From positions 1 to 42,423 of the forward strand of contig CANQDG010000015.1 of assembly GCA_947591495.1 (NCBI GenBank): a stretch of 42,423 bases of DNA, in the 5' to 3' direction. Both the position numbers and the translations under genes were made by a program. Origin of the DNA: an uncultured Bacilli bacterium (GTDB taxonomy: Bacteria; Bacillota_I; Bacilli_A; ML615J-28; CAG-313). Positions 26,752-36,394 of the stretch are shown here, piece after piece; within the stretch, counting starts at the first letter, position 1, and every line of letters begins with the position of its first letter. The notes below the pieces were generated by a model. It did not search any database. It had not been told where the DNA came from and saw only the letters and a program-made list of their open reading frames with translations.

Positions 26752-28116
26752 ATGGATTTTAAAAAAATCGTTAATCAACATCAAAATGAAATCATCAAAA
26801 CGTTACAAGAACTCTTAAGGATTGAAAGTGTTTTAGATCCAAGCACCATAACAAAGGAAATGCCTTTTGGTAAAGGTATCAATGATGCTCTTTGTTATAT
26901 GCTTAATATAGCTAAAAAGGATGGCTTTAATGTTTTAAATGATGAAGGCTATGCCGGTGAGATTAGTTATAAAAGTTCTAATAGTAAAGATGCGGTTGGT
27001 ATTTTATGCCATTTAGATGTTGTACCAGCTGGAAATAATTGGACATATCCCCCATATGAGGCTAAAATTGTTGATGGCAAAATTTATGCTAGAGGCACAA
27101 CCGATGACAAAGGACCTACCATTGCTTGTTATTATGCTCTTAAATTTATTAAAGAAGCAAATATTAAACTCAAAAAGGAAATTAAGATTATTTTAGGAAC
27201 TGATGAAGAAACATCTTGGCGTGGCATTAACCATTATTTACAAAAATATCCAATGCCATCAGTTGGTTTTGCTCCTGATTGCAGTTTTCCGCTCGTTTAT
27301 GGGGAAAAAGGGCGAATGTCTTTTGACCTTACAACAAAAATAAATGGTGATGATATTTTTGAATATATTAAAGGCGGTGAGCGCTATAACGTTGTTATTG
27401 ATGAAGTAGTTGCTAAACTTAAAGTTGATTTACAAAAAGAATTCACCGAATATTTGACTAAATATCATTTAAAAGGTAAAGTCGAAAATGATCTTTATTA
27501 TATTGAAGGACTTGCATCACATGCCATGGAACCCGAAAAAGGAATTAATGCTGGACTTCATATGTGTAATTTTTTAAGTGCTTATAGTAAACATCCACTT
27601 GTTAAATTCATGGCCGAATACTTTTTTGATGATCCTTTCTTTCATAAAATGGACTTAGCATATAGTGATTATGAAATGGGACCTATTACGGTTAATATAG
27701 GAATTATTGATATTAAACCAGATAGTTCAAGAGTAACACTTGATAGTCGTTTTCCTGTTCGTTATGATATAGAAAAATTTAAAGCAAAGTTTAATAATAT
27801 TTTAGAAAATAATCATCTTTTGATTAGCGCAAGCACCTTTAAGGAACCTCATTATGTTAGTCCTGATGATGAACTAGTAAAACTCTTATATGAAGCTTAT
27901 GTTAAAAATACAAGTGATACAGTTAACAAACCATTTACGGTTGGTGGTGGAACATATGCAGGAGTCCTTAAAAAAGGAGTGGCTTATGGAATGGGTTTTC
28001 CCGGTGAAGTAGAACTTGCTCATCAACGTAATGAATACTTACAAATTGATAGTTTATTAAAAGGTATTTTAATTTATATTGATGCCATCTTAGCACTAGG
28101 TGAAATTGATGCGTAG
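26752..28116 (+). CDS. pepV: Dipeptidase PepV (M20 family)
   Basis: 'GILCHLDVVPAGNNWTYPPYEAKIVDGKIYARGTTDDKGPTIACYYALK', 'GTDEETSWRG'. Confidence 0.93.
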   Translation: MDFKKIVNQHQNEIIKTLQELLRIESVLDPSTITKEMPFGKGINDALCYMLNIAKKDGFNVLNDEGYAGEISYKSSNSKDAVGILCHLDVVPAGNNWTYPPYEAKIVDGKIYARGTTDDKGPTIACYYALKFIKEANIKLKKEIKIILGTDEETSWRGINHYLQKYPMPSVGFAPDCSFPLVYGEKGRMSFDLTTKINGDDIFEYIKGGERYNVVIDEVVAKLKVDLQKEFTEYLTKYHLKGKVENDLYYIEGLASHAMEPEKGINAGLHMCNFLSAYSKHPLVKFMAEYFFDDPFFHKMDLAYSDYEMGPITVNIGIIDIKPDSSRVTLDSRFPVRYDIEKFKAKFNNILENNHLLISASTFKEPHYVSPDDELVKLLYEAYVKNTSDTVNKPFTVGGGTYAGVLKKGVAYGMGFPGEVELAHQRNEYLQIDSLLKGILIYIDAILALGEIDA

Positions 28117-28750
28117 AAGAAATGTTAAAAATGCTAAAGCTCGAATTGCTAATCATCTTGATTTAGTTATTGCTAATCCTGAAAACTTGAAAGGTAAATG
28201 GCAAGAACTTTTTTCCAATAATAACCCCATTTATTTAGAAATAGGAATGGGTAAGGGTAAGTTTTTATTAGAACAGGCCTTAAAAAATCCACAATTTAAT
28301 TATATCGGCTTAGAAAAGTTTGAAAGTGTGATTGTTCAAGCCGTCGAAAAAATCGCTCCCTTAAATTTAACAAATATTAAATTAATTAATGGTGATGCGG
28401 AAAAATTAAATGAATATTTTGCGGAAAAAGAAATTAAAAAAATTTATTTAAATTTTAGTGATCCATGGCCTAAAGGACGCCATGCCAAAAGACGACTAAC
28501 ATATCATACTTTTTTAGAACGTTATGAAAAAATTTTAGATGGTGATATTGAAATGAAAACGGATAATCAAGCTTTATTTGAATATAGTTTGCAATCTTTT
28601 AATAATTATCATTGGCAATTTTTAGATTTAAGTTTAGATTTACATCATCGTTTAAATGATGAAGTGATTATAACTACTGAATATGAAGATAAATTTATCC
28701 AAAATGGTAAACAAATCTATTTTATTAAAGTGAAGAAGGAGAAAAATTAA
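28109..28750 (+). CDS. trmB: tRNA (guanine-N7-)-methyltransferase
   Basis: 'PIYLEIGMGKGKFL', 'IYLNFSDPWPKGRHAKRRLTYHTFLERY'; start overlaps pepV stop. Confidence 0.95.
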   Translation: MRRRNVKNAKARIANHLDLVIANPENLKGKWQELFSNNNPIYLEIGMGKGKFLLEQALKNPQFNYIGLEKFESVIVQAVEKIAPLNLTNIKLINGDAEKLNEYFAEKEIKKIYLNFSDPWPKGRHAKRRLTYHTFLERYEKILDGDIEMKTDNQALFEYSLQSFNNYHWQFLDLSLDLHHRLNDEVIITTEYEDKFIQNGKQIYFIKVKKEKN

Positions 28751-28751
28751 A

Positions 28752-29303
28752 ATGAAAGGTCTAATGCTTTTAGCTAACCATTTTGAAGATGTTGAGGCTT
28801 TAATTACGGTTGATATGTTAAGAAGAGCTCAAATTCAAATTGATTTAGTTAGTATTACGAAAGATTATGAACTGATAACTCAATCAAATATTAAATTGAA
28901 AGCAGATTACTTAATCGAAGATATTAATTTAAATGATTATGATTTTTTAGTTATCCCAGGTGGTAAAGCGGTTTTTGAAACACACTTTGATAGTTTAGTT
29001 ACCAAAGAATGTATTTTACATTTTGCTAATTGTCATCAATTAATTGCAACAATTTGTGCGGCCCCATCACTAGTAGGTAAGTTAGGTCTTTTAGAAGCAA
29101 AAAATTTTGTTTGCTTTCCAGGATGCGAGCATAATGTTCATCTAGGCAAATTACAATCTAACAAAAAGGTTGTATGTGCAGATAATTTCATAACATCTAA
29201 AGCGGCTGGAACAACTTTTGATTTTGCTTATGAAATTATAAAATATTTAAAAGGCCAAGAAGTAGCCCAAAAAGTATTAAATAGTGTGTATTATTTTTCA
29301 TAA
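28752..29303 (+). CDS. DJ-1/PfpI family protein
   Basis: 'FEDVEALITVDMLRRA', 'FLVIPGGKAVFE', 'LIATICAAPSLVGKLGLL'. Confidence 0.9.
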   Translation: MKGLMLLANHFEDVEALITVDMLRRAQIQIDLVSITKDYELITQSNIKLKADYLIEDINLNDYDFLVIPGGKAVFETHFDSLVTKECILHFANCHQLIATICAAPSLVGKLGLLEAKNFVCFPGCEHNVHLGKLQSNKKVVCADNFITSKAAGTTFDFAYEIIKYLKGQEVAQKVLNSVYYFS

Positions 29304-29311
29304 GATATTTT

Positions 29312-30142
29312 ATGATTAAGTTAATAGCAATAGATTTAGATGGAACTTTACTAGATGAACAAAAAAGAATAAGTCGCAAAAATTGCCAAATAATAAAAAG
29401 ATTAATTGGTGATCAAATTCAAGTTGTTATCGCTAGTGGAAGACCATATTTTCGCGTGAAAAAAATTTTGCAAAAATTAAATTTAGATACAAGCGACCAT
29501 TATGTTGTAACTTATAATGGAGGCTCTATTAGTTTAGCAGATGGATCCCAAATTTTAGATGAAAAATATTTAACTAATGAAGAAATTAAAACAATCATAA
29601 ATTTTTTAACTCAATACCAATGTTGTTATAATTTATATTATCAAGATGACATTTACACAACAGCCTTAAATCCTAAAATTGCAAAAATGAAAGTTTTTAA
29701 AGGTATAAAGTTTAAATATACAACCCTTAACACATTATTAGCAATGCATAAGGCAAATAAAATCATCTTAGCCGATGACAAAACTATTATTGACGAGATT
29801 AAAAATCATTTACCTAAAGATTTAGTAGAAAGTTTTAATATCGTTAGAAGCACTCCTAATTTCTTAGAATTTTTACCAAAGAATTCATCTAAAGGTCTAG
29901 CGATTAAAACAATAGCCAAAAAACTAAACATAACAGAAGATGAAATAATGGTTATAGGTGATGAAGAAAATGATTTATCAATGTTTATGGTAGCAAAAAC
30001 AAAGGTTGCAATGGCTAATAGTAGTGATAATATTAAAAATTCCGCTAATTTTATTACCAAATCAAATGAAGAAGATGGCGTTTTTTATGCAATTAAAACA
30101 TTAATTTATGGTAATAATTGGGAAAAGAGGAAAAAGAATTAA
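29312..30142 (+). CDS. Cof-type HAD-IIB phosphatase
   Basis: 'IAIDLDGTLLDEQKRISRKN', 'VIASGRPYFRV', 'VIGDEENDLSMF'. Confidence 0.93.
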   Translation: MIKLIAIDLDGTLLDEQKRISRKNCQIIKRLIGDQIQVVIASGRPYFRVKKILQKLNLDTSDHYVVTYNGGSISLADGSQILDEKYLTNEEIKTIINFLTQYQCCYNLYYQDDIYTTALNPKIAKMKVFKGIKFKYTTLNTLLAMHKANKIILADDKTIIDEIKNHLPKDLVESFNIVRSTPNFLEFLPKNSSKGLAIKTIAKKLNITEDEIMVIGDEENDLSMFMVAKTKVAMANSSDNIKNSANFITKSNEEDGVFYAIKTLIYGNNWEKRKKN

Positions 30143-30204
30143 TAACTTTACAAAAATTATTAAATATGGTATAATATATCAGCATGAGAAATATCTCAAG
30201 CCTT

Positions 30205-30229
30205 GCTTTATATAATAAAGATATAAAGC
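30205..30229 (+). promoter_or_regulatory. Hairpin in the rpsF leader; possible S6:S18-type autoregulatory element
   Basis: GCTTTATAT AATAAAG ATATAAAGC followed by CGTTAGACC, directly upstream of the rpsF SD. Confidence 0.4.
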
Positions 30230-30255
30230 CGTTAGACCAAAAGGAGGTGCAAGGA

Positions 30256-30537
30256 ATGAAAAAATACGAAGTTATGTATATCGTTCGTCCAAACCTTGAA
30301 GAAGATGCTAGAAAGGCTTTAATTGAAGAAGTAAATAATGTTTTTACTTCAAATAGCTCAACAGTAGATTCTGTTAAGGAATGGGGTATGAGAGAATTAG
30401 CTTACGAAATTAAAGGTGAAACAAAAGGTTACTATGTTTTATTAAATGTAACTGCTGTGCCTGAAGCTATTAAAGAATTTGAACGTGTAGCTAATATTAA
30501 AGAAAATATTATTCGTTATATCGCTGTAGTTGAATAG
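30256..30537 (+). CDS. rpsF: 30S ribosomal protein bS6
   Basis: 'MKKYEVMYIVRPNLEEDARKALIEEVNNVF'; SD AAGGAGGTG. Confidence 0.95.
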   Translation: MKKYEVMYIVRPNLEEDARKALIEEVNNVFTSNSSTVDSVKEWGMRELAYEIKGETKGYYVLLNVTAVPEAIKEFERVANIKENIIRYIAVVE

Positions 30538-30547
30538 GAGGAGTATT

Positions 30548-31066
30548 ATGAATCGCGTTGTTTTAGTTGGTAGAATTACCAAAGATCCCGAACTTAGAAC
30601 ATCACCAAATAATGTTTCATTTACTGCTTTCTCCATTGCTGTAAACCGTGCGGTTCCTTCAGCAAACGGAGAACGAGAAGCTGATTTTATTAATTGCGTA
30701 GCATTTAATAAACAAGCTGAAAATTTATGTCGTTTTATTAAAAAAGGTGGACAAATAGGTGTTGATGGAAAATTACAAACAAGAAGATATCAAGCTCAAG
30801 ATGGTTCAACAAGAACTGCAACCGAAGTTATCTGTGATAATATTCACTTTTTAGAACCAAAAAGCACATCACAAGGTGGCTATAATGATTATTCATCATA
30901 CGAAACTTCTTACATGCAATCAGCTAATAACCAAGCTAATAATTCCCCAAATTCCTACAATAGTCAACCTAAAAATAATTATTATCAACAGGAAACTAAA
31001 AAAGAAGATCAATATGATGAAGTTGAAGATCAATTTAGTATTTCTGATGATGATTTACCATTCTAG
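30548..31066 (+). CDS. ssb: Single-stranded DNA-binding protein
   Basis: 'MNRVVLVGRITKDPELRTSPNNVSFTAFSIAVNRA', C-terminal acidic tip 'DDDLPF'. Confidence 0.97.
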   Translation: MNRVVLVGRITKDPELRTSPNNVSFTAFSIAVNRAVPSANGEREADFINCVAFNKQAENLCRFIKKGGQIGVDGKLQTRRYQAQDGSTRTATEVICDNIHFLEPKSTSQGGYNDYSSYETSYMQSANNQANNSPNSYNSQPKNNYYQQETKKEDQYDEVEDQFSISDDDLPF

Positions 31067-31078
31067 GAGGAATACAAT

Positions 31079-31300
31079 ATGGCAACATTTAAAAGACGTA
31101 AAAAAACTTGTTATTTTACCGATAATAAAGTGGAAAAAATTGATTGGAAAGATGTTGATCTTTTAAAAAGATTTATATCTGACCGTGGCAAAATTTTACC
31201 ACGTCGTATAACAGGAACAAAAGCTATTTATCAAAGAGAACTTGCAATAGCAATTAAACGTGCTCGTCATATGGGTTTATTACCATTTGTAAGAGAATAG
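31079..31300 (+). CDS. rpsR: 30S ribosomal protein bS18
   Basis: '[44 protein letters not shown]'. Confidence 0.97.
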   Translation: MATFKRRKKTCYFTDNKVEKIDWKDVDLLKRFISDRGKILPRRITGTKAIYQRELAIAIKRARHMGLLPFVRE

Positions 31301-31310
31301 CATAAAAGTT

Positions 31311-31350
31311 AATAACCCCCATTATCGAGTTTAATAGGGGGTTATTTTTA
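31311..31350 (+). terminator. Terminator after rpsR
   Basis: AATAACCCCC..GGGGGTTATT plus T-run. Confidence 0.85.
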
Positions 31351-31371
31351 GATTTTTAGGAGGATTTAATT

Positions 31372-32259
31372 ATGAATGAATTTTTAATAACATGTTGTTC
31401 AACCGTTGATTTAAGTAAAGAATTTCTTGAAGAAAGAAAAATACCTTATGTATGTTTTCATTATACTTTAGATGGCAAAGATTACTTAGATGATTTAGGT
31501 GTTACAATTAGTCCAGATGATTTTTTTGCTAAAATTGCGGCTGGTGCAACCCCAAGCACATCACAAATAAATGTTGATGAATATATTAAATTTTGGGAAC
31601 CTTTTCTAAAAGATGGTAAAGATATTCTCCATATAACCTTATCATCGGGTATTTCAGGATCTTATAATTCTGCAGTTATCGCAAAAGAAATGCTTAGTGA
31701 AAAATATCCATCATCAAAAATATATGTTGTAGATTCCCTTGGCGCATCAAGTGGTTATGGTCTTTTAGTAACATATGTAAGTGATTTAAAAGCGGAAGGC
31801 AAAACAATTGATGAATGCTATAACTGGGCAGAAGAAAACAAGTTAAATGTTCACCATTGGTTTTTTTCAACAGATCTTACAAGTTATAAAAGAGGTGGAC
31901 GAATTTCAGCTACTAGTTTTTTCTTAGGTCAATTATTAAAAATTTGTCCTCTTCTTAATATGGATAATTTAGGTCGTTTAATTCCAAGACAAAAAATTCG
32001 TACGAAAGAAAAAACTATGAATGCGCTTGTTAAAAAGATGGAAGAACATGCTATTGATGGTTTAAATTATAGTGGAAAATGTTATATTTGTCATTCTGCT
32101 TGTCTTGAAGATGCCCAAAAAATTGCATCAATAGTTGAATCTAAATTTCCGCACCTTAATGGCAAAGTCGTTATTAATAGTATTGGAACCGTAATTGGAT
32201 CTCATACAGGACCAGGGACTTTAGCATTATTTTTCATAGGTGATAAACGAGTTGATTAA
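31372..32259 (+). CDS. DegV family fatty-acid-binding-type protein
   Basis: 'CSTVDLSKEFLEERKIPYVCFHYTLDGKDYLDD', 'GATPSTSQIN', 'LSSGISGSYNSA', 'IGSHTGPGTLALFFIGDKR'. Confidence 0.93.
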   Translation: MNEFLITCCSTVDLSKEFLEERKIPYVCFHYTLDGKDYLDDLGVTISPDDFFAKIAAGATPSTSQINVDEYIKFWEPFLKDGKDILHITLSSGISGSYNSAVIAKEMLSEKYPSSKIYVVDSLGASSGYGLLVTYVSDLKAEGKTIDECYNWAEENKLNVHHWFFSTDLTSYKRGGRISATSFFLGQLLKICPLLNMDNLGRLIPRQKIRTKEKTMNALVKKMEEHAIDGLNYSGKCYICHSACLEDAQKIASIVESKFPHLNGKVVINSIGTVIGSHTGPGTLALFFIGDKRVD

Positions 32260-32264
32260 AAAAT

Positions 32265-32352
32265 GATAGCTTTAAATGAAATGAAAGTGTAGTAAACATC
32301 ATTTTTAGATGAATACAAACCTAATGATTTCATTTTGAGCTATCTTTTTTTT
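32265..32352 (+). terminator. Elaborate structured terminator/3' element between degV and gdpP
   Basis: Outer stem GATAGCT / AGCTATC, inner ATGAAAT / ATTTCAT, T-run after the outer stem. Confidence 0.6.
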
Positions 32353-32461
32353 GGTTTTTTTAGATATCAAGACCTTTAACAAAAAAAATATTGATAAAGT
32401 TGAAAAAGAAAAACAAATGTGGTATAATAAATTAATAACTATACCCTAAAGAGGTCATATT

Positions 32462-34930
32462 ATGAGAAAAAGTAGAATAGTTTACATTATATTATTATCA
32501 ATTATTATTGTGGTATCAGCTGTACTATCAATTTGGGGAACTGATCTTAACATTAGAGATTTCAGACAATATATACCAGTTGTTGTATTTGTTATATCGC
32601 TTGCTCTTTTAATTGCTGTTGTAATTAACATAAAAAAAGAAAAAGAGATGAATGCCTTACATACTCGTTTATCAATGTGGAATTCAATTACTTATAAAGT
32701 AAAAAAGGCTGGTGAAACGGCTTTTAATAAATTACCAATCGGTATTATTGTTTTGGATGACTATTATAAAATTGTTTGGGCTAATCAAACAGCACGAAGT
32801 ATTTTTATGAGTCCACTTGAACATATATATTTAAATGATTTAGCCTTACCTCTTTATTCAAAACTTAATGAACTTAAAAAAGATCTTTTTGATGTTGATG
32901 AAAACACTAAAATAACTTATAATGCTGATGTTTATGGAAAAATTTATTACGTTGAATATTTAATTAAAAATAAAATTATGTATTTAACGGATATTACTAA
33001 TTTTGAAAAATTACAAACAAGGTATTATAATAGAACCGAAGTTTTAGGGTATATTAATATTGATAATCTTGAAGAATCATTACAAGAATTAGATGTTCAA
33101 ACTAAGGCTGAATATGAAGGTAAAATTATGGGTGCTATCGCTAAATGGGCGACTGAAAATGGTATTTTCGTTCGAGCACTTACTTCTACTAGATATATTT
33201 TAATTACCGACCAGGAACATTTGGAAAAATTAATTAAAACCAATTTTTCTATTTTAGATGATGTTAAACGATTATTTAACACCTCACGTGTTATTCGGGT
33301 AACACTTAGTATTGGAATAACTTGTAGTGATGTCAATGTTAATGATTTATCCGAAGATGCCCAAAATCAACTAGAACTAGCTTTAAGTAGAGGTGGCGAC
33401 CAAGTTGTAGTTAAGAAAAATAGTGAAGTATTATTTTTTGGAGCTAAGACTGATCCAATTACCAAAGCATCTAAAGTTGAAATTAGAGTAAAGAGTGAAG
33501 AATTAATTAACCTTATGACCAATTCTTCTAAAGTCTTTGTTTTAGGTCATAAAATGATTGATGCGGATGGCTTTGCTGCCACCATTGCTATTTATCGTTG
33601 CGCCAAAAAATTAGGAAAAACGGCTTATATTATTTATGATCCAGAAAGTATTGACAATACCGTTGCTAAAATTTTTAAAACGATTAAAGAAGAATATGTT
33701 TCTTTTTTAGAAGCTTTTGTTACACCTAATAAATTGCCAAAATTAGTTGATAAAGATAGTCTTTTAATGGTTGTTGACTTCCAAACAACTTATCAAGCTA
33801 TTGATAATCATATTTTTAATCACTTTGAAAAAATTGGTATCATTGACCACCATCGTAAAGGTAGTGGTGCTATTGAAAATCCTAAATTTTATTATTCCCA
33901 AGCTTCTGCTTCATCAAGTGTAGAATTAATCTTTGAATTAATGTCCTTTATGAAAGAACCAGTTGAATTTTCCGAATTAGAAGCAACTTGGATGCTTTTA
34001 GGAATGGTCGTTGATACTAATAACTTTGTATATCGAGCATCATCAACCACTTTTGAAGTTGCCTCAACCCTCAAAAAATATGGTGCTGATATGAATATTG
34101 TTAAAGAATATTTAAAAGAAGATTTAAGTGAAAAAATAGCAAGACAAGATGCAATTACTAATACAGAAATTTATCGTGGTAAATTTGCCATTGGTTATAC
34201 AAGTGAGGATCAAATTTTTGATCGTGCTTTCCTTGCTAAAGTTTCAGATGAGTTAATATCAATTTCTGATATTGAGTTAGCAGTTACCGTTGGAAGAATC
34301 AGCGAAAATCAAATCGGCTTAAGTGCTAGAAGTTTAGGAAAAATTAATTCGCAAATTATAATGGAAAAAATGGGTGGTGGAGGCCATTTAAATAATGCAG
34401 CTGCCCAAATAAAAAATGGAACAGTCGCTGAAACAATAGCATTATTAAAAGAAAAACTCGATAGTTATTTAGCGGAGGAGGAAAATATGAAAATTATTTT
34501 AACAAAAGACTTAAAAGGTAAAGGTAAAAAAGGTGATATCATTGAAGTTGCGGCAGGCTATGGTAATAACCTTATTCGCAACGAAAATGCCATTATTGCC
34601 TCACCTGAAAATCTTAAAATGTTAGCTGAAGAAAAAAATCAAGAACAAATCCGTGAAGCCGAATTATTACAAGAAATGAAAGATCTAAAAGATAAATTAG
34701 AAGCAACTGAAATCAAAATTTTAGTTAAAGTTGGTAAAGAAGGTAAACTTTTTGGTTCAGTTAGCTCTAAACAGATCGCAGATGCCATTTTTAGTCAATT
34801 AAATGTTAAGATTGATAAACGTAAATTAGATATGGATAATACCATTAATGCGCTTGGTTCTTATGAAATTCCGATTCAACTTCACAAAGATGTAATTGCT
34901 AAAATCAAAGTATTCGTTGTAGAAGGATAA
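32462..34930 (+). CDS. GdpP-type c-di-AMP phosphodiesterase (TM-PAS-degenerate GGDEF-DHH-DHHA1) fused in-frame to 50S ribosomal protein bL9
   Basis: 'PIGIIVLDDYYKIVWANQTA', 'DADGFAATIAIYRCAKKLGK', 'VVDFQTT', 'GIIDHHR', 'MGGGGHLNNAAAQI', then without a stop 'EEENMKIILTKDLKGKGKKGDIIEVAAGYGNNLIRN' (L9). Confidence 0.95.
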   Translation: MRKSRIVYIILLSIIIVVSAVLSIWGTDLNIRDFRQYIPVVVFVISLALLIAVVINIKKEKEMNALHTRLSMWNSITYKVKKAGETAFNKLPIGIIVLDDYYKIVWANQTARSIFMSPLEHIYLNDLALPLYSKLNELKKDLFDVDENTKITYNADVYGKIYYVEYLIKNKIMYLTDITNFEKLQTRYYNRTEVLGYINIDNLEESLQELDVQTKAEYEGKIMGAIAKWATENGIFVRALTSTRYILITDQEHLEKLIKTNFSILDDVKRLFNTSRVIRVTLSIGITCSDVNVNDLSEDAQNQLELALSRGGDQVVVKKNSEVLFFGAKTDPITKASKVEIRVKSEELINLMTNSSKVFVLGHKMIDADGFAATIAIYRCAKKLGKTAYIIYDPESIDNTVAKIFKTIKEEYVSFLEAFVTPNKLPKLVDKDSLLMVVDFQTTYQAIDNHIFNHFEKIGIIDHHRKGSGAIENPKFYYSQASASSSVELIFELMSFMKEPVEFSELEATWMLLGMVVDTNNFVYRASSTTFEVASTLKKYGADMNIVKEYLKEDLSEKIARQDAITNTEIYRGKFAIGYTSEDQIFDRAFLAKVSDELISISDIELAVTVGRISENQIGLSARSLGKINSQIIMEKMGGGGHLNNAAAQIKNGTVAETIALLKEKLDSYLAEEENMKIILTKDLKGKGKKGDIIEVAAGYGNNLIRNENAIIASPENLKMLAEEKNQEQIREAELLQEMKDLKDKLEATEIKILVKVGKEGKLFGSVSSKQIADAIFSQLNVKIDKRKLDMDNTINALGSYEIPIQLHKDVIAKIKVFVVEG
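34487..34930 (+). CDS. rplI: 50S ribosomal protein bL9 from an internal start within the fused ORF
   Basis: GGAGGAGG SD (34474-34481) 5 nt before ATG 34487; 147-aa full-length L9. Confidence 0.85.
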   Translation: MKIILTKDLKGKGKKGDIIEVAAGYGNNLIRNENAIIASPENLKMLAEEKNQEQIREAELLQEMKDLKDKLEATEIKILVKVGKEGKLFGSVSSKQIADAIFSQLNVKIDKRKLDMDNTINALGSYEIPIQLHKDVIAKIKVFVVEG

Positions 34931-34935
34931 AAAAT

Positions 34936-36375
34936 ATGGAAAATAAAACTAAATCTGTCCCCTATAATAATGATGCGGAAATGTATGTTTTAGGTAGTAT
35001 CTTACTAGAAAATAGTATTATCAATCAAGTGATTGGTAAACTTAATCCGGAAGACTTTTATAATCCTCAAAATAGTACCATTTTCAAAGCTATGATTGAA
35101 CTTGCTAATAATTCCCAAAAAATTGAAGTTTTATCATTGCTTGAACAACTTAAACGCAATAAAGTTACCAACCTTGATGATTATAAAAAGTATTTAGTAG
35201 AACTACTTGATATGATACCTTCGGTTTCCTCGGTTGATTTATATATTGATGTCGTTGAAGAAAAAGCAATTGAGCGAAAAATTCTTGCCAATATGCAAGA
35301 ATTATCAAATGACATTTTAACTTCTAAATATGATTTTAATACAATCTTAGATAATGCTGAAGATACCATTTTAAAAGTTATTAAAAAACGGCGAACAACC
35401 GAATTTATAACAATAGCTGAAGCAGCTAATAAAGTATATGAACAAATTGAAGAATATGTTGGTAACAAGTCCGATTTAACCGGTTTAAATACAGGTTATC
35501 CTAATTTAAATAAAGCAACGCTCGGATTTCAAAAAGGTGATTTAATGATTTTGGCCGCTCGACCTTCAGTTGGTAAATCATCATTTGCTATTAATCTTGC
35601 TTTAAATGTTGCCCAGGCTGATCCAAGTAAACATGTAGCCATTTTCTCACTTGAAATGAGTATTGAACAGTTGATGATGAGAATTTTTAGTTATCAAGCA
35701 AATCTGGCTTTATCTAGTATTAGAAGTGGTCATCTTGATAGTGAAGAATTACTTTTATTATCAATTGCTAAACAAGATTTAGCTAAATTACATTTACATT
35801 TTGACGAAAGCAGTTCAACTAACATTGCTGATATTAGAGCCAAATGTCGTCAATTAAAACAAGCAGATCAATTAGATTTTGTTATTATTGACTATTTACA
35901 ATTAGTAACATCAACGGAAAATAGAGGTAATCGTCAAGAAGAAGTTTCTAAAATTTCTAGACAATTAAAAAATTTAGCAAGAGATTTAGAAATACCTATT
36001 CTTGCTTTATCACAATTATCACGTGGTATTGAAACACGTGATGATAAACGACCTGTTTTAGCGGATTTGCGTGAATCAGGTAGTATTGAACAAGATGCCG
36101 ACGTTGTTATGTTCTTATATAACCGAAGTGATGTAGAAGAACAAGAAAATAATGACAATAATAGCGAAATAAAAGAAACGATAAGTCCTGATAAAAATAA
36201 GGAAAAAAATTATAATGAAATCGTATTGTCAATTGCTAAAAACCGTCAAGGACCAATCGATTATATTGATTATCATTTTTATGGTATGTATTCACGTTTT
36301 ACTGAACAAGTAAATAAAAAGCCAATTATATTAAAGAAAAAGGCTAAAGGTGCTAGAACTAAACAACTTAATTAA
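34936..36375 (+). CDS. dnaB: Replicative DNA helicase
   Basis: 'LMILAARPSVGKSSFAINLALNVA', 'IFSLEMSIEQLMMR', 'VIIDYLQL', 'LADLRESGSIEQDADVVMFLYN'. Confidence 0.97.
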   Translation: MENKTKSVPYNNDAEMYVLGSILLENSIINQVIGKLNPEDFYNPQNSTIFKAMIELANNSQKIEVLSLLEQLKRNKVTNLDDYKKYLVELLDMIPSVSSVDLYIDVVEEKAIERKILANMQELSNDILTSKYDFNTILDNAEDTILKVIKKRRTTEFITIAEAANKVYEQIEEYVGNKSDLTGLNTGYPNLNKATLGFQKGDLMILAARPSVGKSSFAINLALNVAQADPSKHVAIFSLEMSIEQLMMRIFSYQANLALSSIRSGHLDSEELLLLSIAKQDLAKLHLHFDESSSTNIADIRAKCRQLKQADQLDFVIIDYLQLVTSTENRGNRQEEVSKISRQLKNLARDLEIPILALSQLSRGIETRDDKRPVLADLRESGSIEQDADVVMFLYNRSDVEEQENNDNNSEIKETISPDKNKEKNYNEIVLSIAKNRQGPIDYIDYHFYGMYSRFTEQVNKKPIILKKKAKGARTKQLN

Positions 36376-36394
36376 AAGGGAGAGATAATAAAAA

